Assembly (NCBI RefSeq): GCF_029433095.1
Contig: NZ_JARNTX010000003.1
Coordinates: 310,001 to 374,000, forward strand
Source: Hymenobacter sp. YC55
GTDB taxonomy: Bacteria > Bacteroidota > Bacteroidia > Cytophagales > Hymenobacteraceae
Direction of reading: 5' to 3'
Length of the DNA: 64,000 bases
Below the pieces are notes generated by a model. It was not told the origin of the DNA. It saw only the letters and a list, made by a program, of their open reading frames with translations, and ran no database searches. Below are positions 40,422 through 50,045 of the stretch, piece after piece. Positions within the stretch are counted from its first letter, which is position 1; each line of letters opens with the position of its first letter. Position numbers and translations under genes: made by a program.

Positions 40422-42938
40422 TTGAAACCCATGCTCGTCCTTGCTGAACCCGCCGCCCTCGTTCTCATTGTGGAAGACGAGTTCTTGATTGCCAATGATC
40501 TAGGCGACATCCTGGAAAGCGCAGGCTACCAGGTGCTAGGGCTGGCCGAATCGGCCACTCAGGCGCGGGCCCTGGTGGCGGAAAGTCGCCCCTCGGTGGT
40601 ACTGCTGGACATCTTTCTGAAGGGGGAGGAGACGGGCATCGACCTAGCGCACTGGCTCAACCAGCAGCACATTCCCTTCGTGTTTTTGTCGGCCAACTTA
40701 ACTGATGACGTGTTGGCCGCGGCGAAAGTGACCGAGCCGTTTGGCTTTCTCAACAAACCTTTTCGCGAGCGGGACGTGCTGGCGGCTCTCGAAATAGCCC
40801 GCTACCGCCAGGCCCACAGCCAAGAAGCCAAGCTGCGCCAGCAGCAGCAAACGCAAATAGCCGTCAACGAAGCCATTGTCACGCTGCACGACCGGGAGCA
40901 GCTCTGCCAGGCCATTGCCACGCAGGTCAACCAGTTTGTGCGCATCGACGTGCTCAATCTGTGTCTTAGTCAGCCCGAAGAGCAGATTTTTTATTGGCTG
41001 CTTTTGCGCCGCACCCCCACTGGCACGTTCAAGCGAGTGCGCCTGCCGGAGCTTTTTGGTCCCGGCACTCCCTCGGAACGGCTGAGTTTGCAGGAGCACC
41101 CCATGGCCGCCGATCCGGGCAACCGGCAGGGTGTTTTCAGCGGGGAAGCTTTCGAGACCTTGAGTCAGGAATTTAGTATGGCTCAGGCGATTGGCGAGGC
41201 CTTCGGGATTCAATCTATGGCGTTTTTTCCGGTGGTGTTGCAGCAGCGCACCTTCACTAGTTTGCAGCTAGGCACCACGGCGGCGGCCGGCTTTACGCCC
41301 GACGAATACGCCGCGGTTAGCTTCATCATCCCGCAGATTGCCCTCGCCCTGGATAACCTCCTAGCTTACGAGGAACTGGAAAACCGACGGCAGATTAAAG
41401 CTACCGAGCTAGCCATTGCCAGTGCATTCCGCAACGGCCGCAATATTGTGGACATAGCGCCTCAGGTAGCGGCCGCCATCAGCGAGTTGCTCCCCCTCGA
41501 CCTGCTTAGCTTCTACCGGGTAGGACGCGTCTTGCGCCACCCTGGCGCTATGGATGCCACCGTTGGCAACCAGGGCGGCCACTTTCAGTTGTTGCCCTTG
41601 GAAGCCATGCCCCTGCCCAACACCACCGAAGAGGCCGCGCGCCTCCTCGACGGCATGGACGCCTGGCTGCAACAGCCCTTGCTCCACGTAGGAGAAAAGG
41701 CCGCGCAAGCGAGGGAGCTCAACCCCGTGACCCGCTATTACGGCAACTTGCTTCAGCTGAAGTCCTCTATGTCCGTGCCCATCATGCTGAAAGGCGAGCC
41801 CGTGGTAGTGCTCATCGTAGCCAGCAAGGCGGCGTACGCCTACACGGCCAAGGATTTACAACTGCTACAAGAACTAACCGAACAGCTCGCCGTGGCCCTG
41901 GACAACCTGCTGGCCTACGAGCGTATCCGCCAGCTTAGTGAGCAGCTAGAGCAAGAAAAAACCTACCTCAGCGAAGAACTGAAAACCAGCCACAACTTCG
42001 AGGAAATCATTGGCACGAGCCCCGCGCTACTGGAAGTGCTGCGGGGAGTGGGCCAGGTGGCGCCCACCGATGCTACCGTGCTGCTACTAGGCGAAACCGG
42101 CACCGGCAAAGAGCTGATTGCCCGCGCCGTGCACAACCGCTCGCCCCGCAGCGCCCGCACCATGGTGAAAGTAAACTGCGCCGCCTTGCCCGCCCAACTC
42201 ATCGAATCGGAGCTGTTCGGGCACGAAAAAGGCAGCTACACGGGCGCTACTGAGCGGCGCGTGGGCAAGTTTGAGTTGGCGCACGGCAGCACCCTTTTTC
42301 TAGACGAAATCGGCGAGCTGCCCTTGGAGTTGCAAGCCAAGCTGCTGCGCGTACTCCAGGAAAAAGAAATTGAGCGCCTAGGCGGTAAAGGTCCGCTCAA
42401 GGTGGATGTGCGCATTATTGCCGCGACCAACCGGGAGCTGGCCGAAGAAGTAGCCGCCGGCCGCTTCCGCGCCGACCTATATTACCGGCTCAATGTGTTT
42501 CCGCTGGAGCTGCCGCCGCTCCGCACCCGGCCCGAGGACCTGCTGCCGTTGGCTACCTATTTCCTGCGTAAACTCAGTCAGAAGCTCGGCAAGCCCTTCA
42601 CCAGTATTGCCAACGCCTCCCTGCAGCAAATCCAGCACTACGCCTGGCCGGGCAATATCCGGGAGCTGGAAAACGTGTTGGAGCGCGCCGCCATCCTCTC
42701 CGCCCCGCCGACCTTACAGCTCGCCGCGCCGCTCGTGTCCAGCGCCCCGCCCCGCAATGAGGTGAAGCCCATGCAGGATACCATGCGCGACACTATCCTG
42801 GCCGCCCTCACTCAAACCAACTACCGAATCCGGGGGCCACGCGGGGCCGCGGTATTACTGGGCGTGAAAGCCACCACGCTGGAAGCGCGCATGAAAAAGC
42901 TCGGGATTGCCTCGCGCAAAGAAAGCCGGGCGGAGTAG
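40422..42938 (+). CDS. Sigma-54-type transcriptional activator: REC, GAF-like, AAA+, Fis-type HTH (FhlA-like)
   Basis: An 838-residue response regulator. A receiver domain covers ~8-130 (VEDEFL, VVLLDIFLKG with the phosphoacceptor Asp, and LNKPF). One or two GAF-like sensor domains fill ~150-500. The AAA+ domain has Walker A GETGTGKE (~556), a variant GAFTGA loop reading GSYTGA (~603), and Walker B LFLDEIGEL (~625). The C-terminal HTH RGPRGAAVLLGVKATTLEARMKKLGI is very close to FhlA. The GAFTGA loop contacts sigma-54, so the Ser/Tyr variant is notable but still plausible as active. It is convergent with the TPR kinase at 42946-45303 (7 bases apart), the probable partner, and divergent from the tandem crp genes. 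Confidence 0.9.
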   Translation: MKPMLVLAEPAALVLIVEDEFLIANDLGDILESAGYQVLGLAESATQARALVAESRPSVVLLDIFLKGEETGIDLAHWLNQQHIPFVFLSANLTDDVLAAAKVTEPFGFLNKPFRERDVLAALEIARYRQAHSQEAKLRQQQQTQIAVNEAIVTLHDREQLCQAIATQVNQFVRIDVLNLCLSQPEEQIFYWLLLRRTPTGTFKRVRLPELFGPGTPSERLSLQEHPMAADPGNRQGVFSGEAFETLSQEFSMAQAIGEAFGIQSMAFFPVVLQQRTFTSLQLGTTAAAGFTPDEYAAVSFIIPQIALALDNLLAYEELENRRQIKATELAIASAFRNGRNIVDIAPQVAAAISELLPLDLLSFYRVGRVLRHPGAMDATVGNQGGHFQLLPLEAMPLPNTTEEAARLLDGMDAWLQQPLLHVGEKAAQARELNPVTRYYGNLLQLKSSMSVPIMLKGEPVVVLIVASKAAYAYTAKDLQLLQELTEQLAVALDNLLAYERIRQLSEQLEQEKTYLSEELKTSHNFEEIIGTSPALLEVLRGVGQVAPTDATVLLLGETGTGKELIARAVHNRSPRSARTMVKVNCAALPAQLIESELFGHEKGSYTGATERRVGKFELAHGSTLFLDEIGELPLELQAKLLRVLQEKEIERLGGKGPLKVDVRIIAATNRELAEEVAAGRFRADLYYRLNVFPLELPPLRTRPEDLLPLATYFLRKLSQKLGKPFTSIANASLQQIQHYAWPGNIRELENVLERAAILSAPPTLQLAAPLVSSAPPRNEVKPMQDTMRDTILAALTQTNYRIRGPRGAAVLLGVKATTLEARMKKLGIASRKESRAE

Positions 42939-43614
42939 GTGGGGCTTAAACTATGGCTTCGGCAGGTACGGGCTTCTTGCGCGTGTCAAATTGCAGGTTG
43001 AGGCATACCCCGTCGGCCGAGCTCACCGCCAGTTGCCCGTCAAGCTGTCGGCTCAAGCCCTTGATGATGACCATGCCTAGGCTGCGGCTGCGCTTGAGGT
43101 CGAAGCCCGGCGGCAGGCCCACCCCGTCATCGCTGATGGTAAGCTCGTAAAACGACGGAGCTAGGCTGCGCAGGCGCACGGTAAGCGTGCCGCGGCGGGA
43201 AGAAGGAAAGGCGTGCTTGAGGGCATTGGTCACGGCCTCGTTAATGATCAGGCCTAGGGGCGTCGCCACGGTGGTCTCCAGCTCGATAGGAGCCAGCTCG
43301 AGCTGCACCAGCACCGAGCGCTGGCGGTCGAAGGACTCGACCAGGTAGGTGACGATGTCGCGGGCATAGTCGGCCAGGTTCACCCGGCCGAGGTTGTCGG
43401 CTTGGTAGAGCTTCTGGTGCAGCAGGGCCATGACCTGCACCCGGTTCTGGCTCTCGCGGATGGCGGCCACGGCCTGCGGGTCGTGCAGGTGGCGCGACTG
43501 GGTGGAGAGCAGGCTGCTGACCACTTGCAGGTTGTTCTTGACGCGGTGGTGAATCTCTTTCAGCATCCAGTCCTTTTCCACTAGTAGACCTTGTCGTTCT
43601 TCCAGCAGCTGGTC
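42887..43614. repeat. Near-identical tract, copy 1 (activator 3' end plus kinase transmitter)
   Basis: 728 bases match 53961-54688 with nine differences (about 98.8%), and 43171-43614 is identical over 444 bases. The tract starts inside the last 16 codons of the activator and ends inside the kinase gene. Confidence 0.9.
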
Positions 43615-45303
43615 TTTCTCGCTGACCACTTGCTCTAGTGCGTGGTTCTTGCGGTGGATTTCCGCTTGCTGAGTTTCCAGGGCGAGCTGCTTCTGCTCTA
43701 GCAGGCGGGCGCTACGCTGCTTGAGGCGGTAACGGTTGTAGCCCAGGCCTAGCACCAAAACCAGCAGGCCTGCACCCCCAAGCACAGCATTGCGCTGCAA
43801 CTCGCGCTGCCGGATGGTCAGTTGCTGCAGCTGAGTTTGCTTGGTGAGCAAGGCAATGCTTTGCTCGCGCTTTTCGGTGTCGTATTGAACTTGCAAGGCG
43901 GCCAGCTGCTTGCTGTTCTTTTCGTTGAAAATGCTGTCGTTGATAGCTTTATAGCGCTGGTAGTAGGCAAGGGCGGAGGGTAGCTTGCCTTGCGCCGAAT
44001 CAACTCTGGACAGCAGCAAGCACGCATGAGCCATGCTGCTGCGGGTGAGGACCACCTGGCCTGCCGCCAAGGATTTTAGGAGGTAGGTTCGCGCTTTGGA
44101 GTATTGCTTGGTGGCCAGGCAGCAAGCACCAATGGTCAGATAAGCGCCATGCAGCACGCGGGTATTATCAACGACATTCTTGCTTCTGAGCAAGGATTCT
44201 ACCTGCTGGCAATAGGCCGTAGCCAGGGCATATTGCTTGGTGCGCAGGTAGCAGCTAATAAGTCCTTGGGCTACCGCTAAGCGGGAGTAATCATCCTGGG
44301 GTGGGTAGGCCTTGCTTTTTTCCAAGATGAGCGCCAGGGCTTCCTGCGGTCGGTTTTCAGCCAGCAAGACGCGGGCAATAGTAGACGCCAAACTCAGGGC
44401 CGTGTCCGTATAGTGGTTGGCTTCCGCGCTGCGCATGGCCAGTCGGTAATACTGAATTATCTTTTCCCGCTGGTCGAACTGGTGATACACGGCGCCCACC
44501 CGCATGTAGTAAGTGCACAGCATCAGGGTGTCTTGGCTGCGCTTGGCACTCGCCACGGCCGCCATAGCGTACTGGAGGGCGTCTTTATAATTGCCCAACG
44601 CATCATTGGTGGCGGCGAGCAGGTCGAGGGTGGAATGCTGCTTGCGGTAACCGGCCGCCCGATACAAGGCAAGGCTGCGCAGCAATTCCTCCTTTGCCCG
44701 CGCCGGCTTGCCCTGCATCAAGTACGCATCCGCTAGTTCGCGGAGCACCCGGGCCTGCTGCACCGGGTCGTGCACTTCCCCAAACAGCCGGATGGCCTGC
44801 TTTAAATACCGAATCCGCTGCGGGTGGAGCGTCATCGATTTTTCGTAGGTTTCGCTTAGCAGGTACCAGCCAATGGCTTCCCGACGCCGGTCGTGCCGCT
44901 GCTGGCTGCGTGCCAGGGCCTGCAACACCGCCTCCCGGCCGCCCGGGTCTTTACGCAGTAAGTACCCTAGCGCGTAGTCGGCATCTATCTGACCAGCAAC
45001 GTAGTGTAAAGAGTTGCTCAGGGCCTGCGCCTGATGAATGTACGCCACTATCGAGTCCGACTTATCAAAATAATAGGTCAGGGACGTCAAGTCATGGCTT
45101 AACTGAACCAGCAGCTTCACCCGGTTGGTATCGGGCGCGCTGCGTTTTAGTCGGCTGCGCAGGCTGTCGGCTTCAGTCTTGCTCAGAATGGGATAATAGG
45201 GCTCCGCCTGGCTGGTATAGGCAAGCAACAGCAAGAGCGCCAGCAGGTATTTCCCGAAGTACCCCTTCAGTGGGTACCGAAAAGCCAGTAATGTGGTAGC
45301 CAT
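42946..45303 (-). CDS. TPR-containing sensor histidine kinase (HisKA_2 type)
   Basis: A 785-residue kinase: signal-like N-terminus (KYLLALLLLLAYTSQA), a periplasmic region ~45-480 of degenerate TPR-like helical repeats, one membrane segment (LGGAGLLVLVLGLGY), a coiled coil rich in Glu/Gln, then HisKA_2 with the phosphoacceptor in KEIHHRVKNNLQVVSSLLS (~583) and HATPase_c (NEAVTNALKHAF, SDDGVGLPPGF, GMVIIKGL). It senses an unknown periplasmic signal. Its stop is 7 bases from that of the sigma-54 activator, which is probably its cognate regulator. The last ~265 residues differ from the paralogue at 54020-56359 at only three positions, whereas the sensor halves are divergent. Confidence 0.9.
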   Translation of the reverse strand: MATTLLAFRYPLKGYFGKYLLALLLLLAYTSQAEPYYPILSKTEADSLRSRLKRSAPDTNRVKLLVQLSHDLTSLTYYFDKSDSIVAYIHQAQALSNSLHYVAGQIDADYALGYLLRKDPGGREAVLQALARSQQRHDRRREAIGWYLLSETYEKSMTLHPQRIRYLKQAIRLFGEVHDPVQQARVLRELADAYLMQGKPARAKEELLRSLALYRAAGYRKQHSTLDLLAATNDALGNYKDALQYAMAAVASAKRSQDTLMLCTYYMRVGAVYHQFDQREKIIQYYRLAMRSAEANHYTDTALSLASTIARVLLAENRPQEALALILEKSKAYPPQDDYSRLAVAQGLISCYLRTKQYALATAYCQQVESLLRSKNVVDNTRVLHGAYLTIGACCLATKQYSKARTYLLKSLAAGQVVLTRSSMAHACLLLSRVDSAQGKLPSALAYYQRYKAINDSIFNEKNSKQLAALQVQYDTEKREQSIALLTKQTQLQQLTIRQRELQRNAVLGGAGLLVLVLGLGYNRYRLKQRSARLLEQKQLALETQQAEIHRKNHALEQVVSEKDQLLEERQGLLVEKDWMLKEIHHRVKNNLQVVSSLLSTQSRHLHDPQAVAAIRESQNRVQVMALLHQKLYQADNLGRVNLADYARDIVTYLVESFDRQRSVLVQLELAPIELETTVATPLGLIINEAVTNALKHAFPSSRRGTLTVRLRSLAPSFYELTISDDGVGLPPGFDLKRSRSLGMVIIKGLSRQLDGQLAVSSADGVCLNLQFDTRKKPVPAEAIV

Positions 45304-45519
45304 AATACCTCAAATTACCGGCTTTTCGGTGGCAACTTCACCTTAGGCCACTGTGAGAAGCCAACCGCTTCCCCTAGATTGACTAGCCCGTCAGGGGGGC
45401 TTTACTTCTGATTGAAAGCTGATTTCAGCGACGTATTATAGTGTAGGTTGCAGCTTTTGAGGAGGTGTCACGTGAGTTAAAGGCCGAAGCAAGGGGGTAG
45501 CAACTGACCGCAGCGCGCG

Positions 45520-46587
45520 TTAAAACGCGCGCTTATAAGGCGCTGGAATTTCCGTGGCCAAGCGCAGGGTGCGCGAAGCCCGCAAGGGAAAGTACGGGTC
45601 ACGCAGCATCTCACGCGCCATCAATACCAAGTCGGCTTGGCCTTCGGCAATGATGTAGTTGGCTTGGTCGGGCTCCGTTATCACGCCCACGGCACCCGTG
45701 ATGACGCCGGTTTCAGCTTTCACCCGTTGGGCCATCGGCACTTGGTAGGAGGGGAACACCGTGGAGGGCGGCACTTGCACAAACCCGCCACCGGAAGCTG
45801 TGACAACATCCACGCCGTGCGCTTTGAGTATGGCCGACAGTTGCACACCATCGGCTAGCTGCCAGGCGCGCGGGTCGTCGGAGTAGTCGACCACCGACAA
45901 GCGCACCAGCAGCGGCATGGTTTCGGGCAGCACCTGGCGCAGGGCCTGCACGGTTTCCACCAGCAGGCGAATACGATTCTCGAAGCTGCCGCCGTAGGCA
46001 TCGGTGCGCCGGTTGATGAGCGCCGAGTAGAATTGGTGGAACAGATAGCCGTGCGCGGCGTGCAGCTCGATGGCATCGAAGCCGGCCTGCACGGCCCGCT
46101 GGCCCGCCGCCACGAAGTCCGCTTTTACCTGCTCGATGTCGGTTAGCGTCATGGCTTCGGCCACGGCGCCGTCGTCCAGGGCCCCGGCCGAGGGGCCTTT
46201 GGGTATCCAGCCTCCTTCGGCGGGGGGTAGGAGGGTGAAGCCCTCCTGCGGATGGCGGTGGCTGCTTTTGCTGCCCGAGTGCCACAGCTGAACGGCAATC
46301 CTGGTCCCTTGCTCCTGCACAAACTGCACCACGGGCCGCCAAGCCGCCACCTGCGCGTCGTTCCACAAGCCCGTATCGAACAGCGTATTGCGCCCCTCTG
46401 GCGACACGGCCGAGCATTCCGTAATGATGAGCCCCGCACCCCCGACGGCCCGGCTGCCTAGGTGCACCAGATGCCAGTTGCCCACCAGGCCGTCGGGGGT
46501 CATGTACTGCTGCATGGGCGACACCACCAGCCGGTTTTTAAGAGTCAGGCCCCGGATGGTGAGCGGAGAGAAAAGGTTAAGCTCCAT
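45520..46587 (-). CDS. Old Yellow Enzyme-family NADH:flavin oxidoreductase (YqjM-like)
   Basis: A 355-residue FMN TIM-barrel enzyme that reduces activated C=C bonds with NAD(P)H. The N-terminus matches YqjM (NRLVVSPMQQYMTPDG), the substrate His pair is in ELHAAHGYLFHQFYSALINRRTD, and GGSFENRIRLL and the FMN-phosphate end VLMAREMLRDP are present. YqjM has Cys26 in SPMCMYSS, which tunes the flavin; here the aligned residue is Gln, so redox behaviour may differ. It lies 130 bases downstream of the aldehyde oxidoreductase operon, separated by a terminator, and so is a separate unit. Substrate is unknown. Confidence 0.9.
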   Translation of the reverse strand: MELNLFSPLTIRGLTLKNRLVVSPMQQYMTPDGLVGNWHLVHLGSRAVGGAGLIITECSAVSPEGRNTLFDTGLWNDAQVAAWRPVVQFVQEQGTRIAVQLWHSGSKSSHRHPQEGFTLLPPAEGGWIPKGPSAGALDDGAVAEAMTLTDIEQVKADFVAAGQRAVQAGFDAIELHAAHGYLFHQFYSALINRRTDAYGGSFENRIRLLVETVQALRQVLPETMPLLVRLSVVDYSDDPRAWQLADGVQLSAILKAHGVDVVTASGGGFVQVPPSTVFPSYQVPMAQRVKAETGVITGAVGVITEPDQANYIIAEGQADLVLMAREMLRDPYFPLRASRTLRLATEIPAPYKRAF

Positions 46588-46648
46588 GTAGGATTAAGCA
46601 ATGAAAATTGTTGAAATACATAGCAGTGCTTCAAAGCAAATGCCATGA

Positions 46649-46683
46649 AAAAGGGCCTGGCAAGCTGCTCGCCAGGCCCTTTT
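46649..46683 (-). terminator. Intrinsic terminator after the aldehyde oxidoreductase operon
   Basis: AAAAGGGCCTGGC (46649-46661) and GCCAGGCCCTTTT (46671-46683) form a perfect 13-bp stem with a 9-base loop, and T-rich sequence follows on the minus strand. It ends the operon whose last gene stops at 46718. Confidence 0.88.
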
Positions 46684-46717
46684 AGCATACCTAGTAACCT
46701 GCCCGGCTAACTGCCGC

Positions 46718-49039
46718 TTACACGGCATCACTGCCCAGCACTTTGCTCGGCACGATGGGGAAGCTGCGCACGCGTTTGCCGGTGGCGTGGTACACGGCAT
46801 TGGCCACGGCGGCCACGGTGCCCACCATCGCTACCTCGCCGATGCCCTTGACGCCCATGGCGTTGACGTAGGGGTCGTGGCCATCGATAAACTCCACCTG
46901 CATGTCGGGGATGTCGGCGTTGATGGGCACGTGATAGCCGGCCAGGTCGGCGTTGGTGTAGCGTGCGTACTGCTCGTCGCGGTTGGTGCCCTCCATCAGG
47001 GCGGCCCCGATGCCCATGATGCTGCCGCCGATAATCTGGCTGCGCGCCGTTTTGGTGTTCAGAATGCGGCCCCCGTCCATCACGCTCACCCAGCGCGTGA
47101 CGTGCACCGTGCCGAGGTCGGGGTCTACTTTCACCTCGCAGAAATGCACCCCGAAAGAGTACATGGAACGCTTGGTTTGCTTGGTGCCGGGCTTGTTGTC
47201 GAAGGCAATCTGGTCGGCCTCGTAACCCTCGCCTGATTTGCTGTTGCCTACCCCCTCGATATCAGCCAGCCCCTGGCGCTGCAGCAAGGCCGAGAACTTC
47301 TCGCGCTTGCTCGGGTTCGTGCGCAGCACCAGCTGGTCTTGCTCACGCACCACGTCGGCGGGCAGCGCCTTGAAGAGCGGCGACTGGCTGTCGCGCACCG
47401 CCAGGGCCGTCAGCCGCTGCCACACATCCTGAATGGCTAGGTACACCGACGATGACACCGTGGCCGCCGCCACCGACGAGCCCGAGGCCGGCGCGGTGGG
47501 CAAGGTACTGTCGCCCAATTCAAAGCGCACGTTGGCCATGGGCAGGCCCAGGGCGTCGGCGGCCACTTGCGTGATGACGGTGTAGGTGCCGGTGCCTAGG
47601 TCGGTGGCGCTGGTTTGCACCAGGGCATGGCCGTCGGCGTAGAGACGCACCCGGGCCCGGCCCTGGGCCGGGCGCACCGGGTAGGAGGCCGTAGCCATGC
47701 CCCAACCCACCAGCAGGCGCCCGTCGCGGGTGACGCCGGGCTGCAGGTTGCGCTTGCCCCAGCCGAAGAGCTCGGCTCCGCGGGCGTAGCATTCCTTCAA
47801 GCCCTTGCTCGACCAGGGCTGGCCGGTGCCGGGGTCGAGGTTGGCATAGTTGCGCAGCCGGATTTCGAGCGGGTCAAGGTTGAGCTTGGCCGCCAGCTCG
47901 TCGAGGCCGCACTCTATGGCCACCGAGCCCGGCGACTCGCCCGGCGCCCGCATATAGGTGGAAGTCATGACGTTGGCCCGCGCCACCCGGTGCGACGACT
48001 GGTAATTGGGGCAGGCATACAGCCAGTTGAGGATGGCCCCGTTAGGCTCGGCAAAAATGTCCCAGGGCGACGTGGTGGACGTTTTCTCGTGAATGAGCGT
48101 GGTCAGCTTGCCTTCCTTGGTGGCCCCTAGGGTAATGGTTTGCTCCTGGTCCTCGCGGTGGCCGAGGCTGGTAAACATCTGCTGGCGGGTCAGTACCAGC
48201 TTCACGGGCCGGCCCACGGCTTTGGCGGCCAGCGTGGCCAGCACCGTGTGGGGCCAGAGGTTGAACTTGCACCCAAAGCCACCCCCAATAAACTTGGTAA
48301 CGACGCGCACCTGCTCCTGCGGCAAGCCCAAAATGGTCGCCAGCGACGACTGCGACATGGCCACGGCCTGCGTCGAGTCGTAGACCGTTACGCGGTCGGG
48401 CGCTTCCCAGTGCGCGATGGTCGCGCCCGGCTCCATGGGGTTGTGGTGGTTGATGGGGTGCACGTAGGTGGCCTTCACCTGCACCGCCGAAGCGGCCAGC
48501 GACGCCTGCGGATTACCCCGCACTACTTTCTTCAAGTCGAAGACGTAACCCTGGCCGTTGGGGTCAAACACTTCGGCGTTAGCGCTTTGATACGACGCCA
48601 CGGGCCGCGCCTGTTCGTAAGTGACTTGCACCAGGGCGGCGGCCTGGGTGGCCCGCTCAAAAGTGTCGGCCACCACCACCGCCACGGGCTGCGCCGAGTA
48701 GAATATCTCGTTGCCGGTCAGCGGCATAAAGGCCATGTGCATGCCGTAAATGGCGTATTTGCCGGCCAGCGTGTTGGGCGTCTGCGCCATTTTGGGCAGG
48801 TTTTCGTGGGTGAACACGGCCAGCACGCCGGGCTCGCGCAAGGCCGCGGCCGGATCGATGCTTTTAATGCGGCCTTTGGCTATCGAGCTGGTTTTCAGTG
48901 CAGCATAAGTCAGATTTGGCAGGGCGTATTCGGCCGCGTACTGCGCTTGGCCCGTGACTTTGGCGTGGCCATCGACGCGGTTGACGGGCTGGCCGACTAC
49001 GCCGCCTTTGGACGGTTCGAAAGCAGAAAAATCAGTCAT
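46718..49039 (-). CDS. paoC: Molybdopterin-binding subunit of aldehyde oxidoreductase (PaoC/YagR type)
   Basis: A 773-residue large subunit of the xanthine oxidase superfamily, holding the molybdenum cofactor. The N-terminal part has GQPVNRVDGHAKVTGQAQYAAEY, the Mo site region GGGFGCKFNLWPHTVLA and MRAPGESPGSVAIECGLDELA, and near the end KGIGEVAMVGTVAAVANAV with the catalytic Glu. It catalyses hydroxylation of aldehydes or N-heterocycles. It has no signal peptide; export would ride on the Tat signal of the 2Fe-2S subunit. The order 2Fe-2S, FAD, Mo with short gaps (4 and 15 bases) is that of E. coli paoABC. The MocA-like insertase (paoD) is not in the window. Confidence 0.88.
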   Translation of the reverse strand: MTDFSAFEPSKGGVVGQPVNRVDGHAKVTGQAQYAAEYALPNLTYAALKTSSIAKGRIKSIDPAAALREPGVLAVFTHENLPKMAQTPNTLAGKYAIYGMHMAFMPLTGNEIFYSAQPVAVVVADTFERATQAAALVQVTYEQARPVASYQSANAEVFDPNGQGYVFDLKKVVRGNPQASLAASAVQVKATYVHPINHHNPMEPGATIAHWEAPDRVTVYDSTQAVAMSQSSLATILGLPQEQVRVVTKFIGGGFGCKFNLWPHTVLATLAAKAVGRPVKLVLTRQQMFTSLGHREDQEQTITLGATKEGKLTTLIHEKTSTTSPWDIFAEPNGAILNWLYACPNYQSSHRVARANVMTSTYMRAPGESPGSVAIECGLDELAAKLNLDPLEIRLRNYANLDPGTGQPWSSKGLKECYARGAELFGWGKRNLQPGVTRDGRLLVGWGMATASYPVRPAQGRARVRLYADGHALVQTSATDLGTGTYTVITQVAADALGLPMANVRFELGDSTLPTAPASGSSVAAATVSSSVYLAIQDVWQRLTALAVRDSQSPLFKALPADVVREQDQLVLRTNPSKREKFSALLQRQGLADIEGVGNSKSGEGYEADQIAFDNKPGTKQTKRSMYSFGVHFCEVKVDPDLGTVHVTRWVSVMDGGRILNTKTARSQIIGGSIMGIGAALMEGTNRDEQYARYTNADLAGYHVPINADIPDMQVEFIDGHDPYVNAMGVKGIGEVAMVGTVAAVANAVYHATGKRVRSFPIVPSKVLGSDAV

Positions 49040-49054
49040 AAAGAAGGCCGGAGA

Positions 49055-50041
49055 TTAAGTGGTGGCGACTTTTTGCAGGGCCCGCACCAGCGTATTTTGG
49101 GCGAGCTGGACTTTGTAGCCGTTGTGCTCGCGGGGCTGGGCCCCGCGCAGAGCCGCAGTTGCGGCGGCCCGAAACGTTTCGTCGGTGGCCGGCGCCCCGG
49201 TCAGGATTTTCTCGGCCTCGGGCGAGCGCCACGGAATGGTGCCTACCCCCCCGAGGGCCACCCGGGCCGAACGGATGGTGCCAGCTTGCACGTCAAGCCC
49301 CACGGCCGCCGAAGCCAGCGCGTAGGCGTAGCTGGTTCGCTCGCGCACCTTGAGGTAAGTCGAGCGCCGAGCGTGCTCAGCGGCCGGAATGGTGACGGCC
49401 ACAATCAATTCGCCGGGCTCCAGAATGTTCTCTTGGTGAGGCGTTTGGCCGGGCAGCACGTAAAACGAGGTGATGGGCACGCGCCGCTGCTTGCCCTTGG
49501 CATTTTCCAAGGTGAGCACGGCATCGAAAGCCAGCAGGGCCACCGACAAATCGCCCGGGTAGGTTTGGGCGATGCAGGCCTCGGAGGTGCCCAGGATGGC
49601 CAAGCCATGGTTGTCGCCATGCTGGGCCGGGCAGCCCGAGCCGGGCACGCGCTTGTTGCACGGAAACGCCGCGTCGCGGAAGTAGCCGCAGCGCGTGCGT
49701 TGCAGCAGGTTGCCGCCAATACTAGCCATGTTGCGCAGCTGGGCCGATGCCGCCAGCAGCAGCGACTCCGACACGGCCGGGTACTGCGCCACCACCAAGC
49801 GATGCTCGCCCACGTCGCTCATGCGCTCTAGCGCGCCAATGCGCAAGCCGTCAGTTGTTTGTTCGATGCCCGTGAGCGGCAGCGCGTTGATGTCAATCAG
49901 CTGCGGATATTCCACCAGGTTGACTTTCATCATGTCCAGCAGCGTGGTGGCGCCGGCCACGTAGGTGGCCGCTGGCGTTTCGCGGCGCAGGCGGATGGCT
50001 TCCTTGGCCGAGTTGGTCGGCGTGTACGTGAAGTTATTCAT
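49055..50041 (-). CDS. paoB: FAD-binding subunit of aldehyde oxidoreductase with extra Fe-S motif (PaoB/YagS type)
   Basis: A 328-residue FAD-binding subunit: YVAGATTLLDMMKVNLVEYPQLIDIN and NMASIGGNLLQRTRC are the FAD contacts. An insertion with four cysteines in CGYFRDAAFPCNKRVPGSGC and EACIAQTYPGD corresponds to the extra [4Fe-4S] cluster of E. coli PaoB, which is absent from most xanthine dehydrogenases. It transfers electrons from the Mo site through the Fe-S centres. It lies between the other two subunits, 4 bases after the 2Fe-2S gene and 15 before the large subunit. Confidence 0.88.
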   Translation of the reverse strand: MNNFTYTPTNSAKEAIRLRRETPAATYVAGATTLLDMMKVNLVEYPQLIDINALPLTGIEQTTDGLRIGALERMSDVGEHRLVVAQYPAVSESLLLAASAQLRNMASIGGNLLQRTRCGYFRDAAFPCNKRVPGSGCPAQHGDNHGLAILGTSEACIAQTYPGDLSVALLAFDAVLTLENAKGKQRRVPITSFYVLPGQTPHQENILEPGELIVAVTIPAAEHARRSTYLKVRERTSYAYALASAAVGLDVQAGTIRSARVALGGVGTIPWRSPEAEKILTGAPATDETFRAAATAALRGAQPREHNGYKVQLAQNTLVRALQKVATT

Positions 50042-50045
50042 GGTC

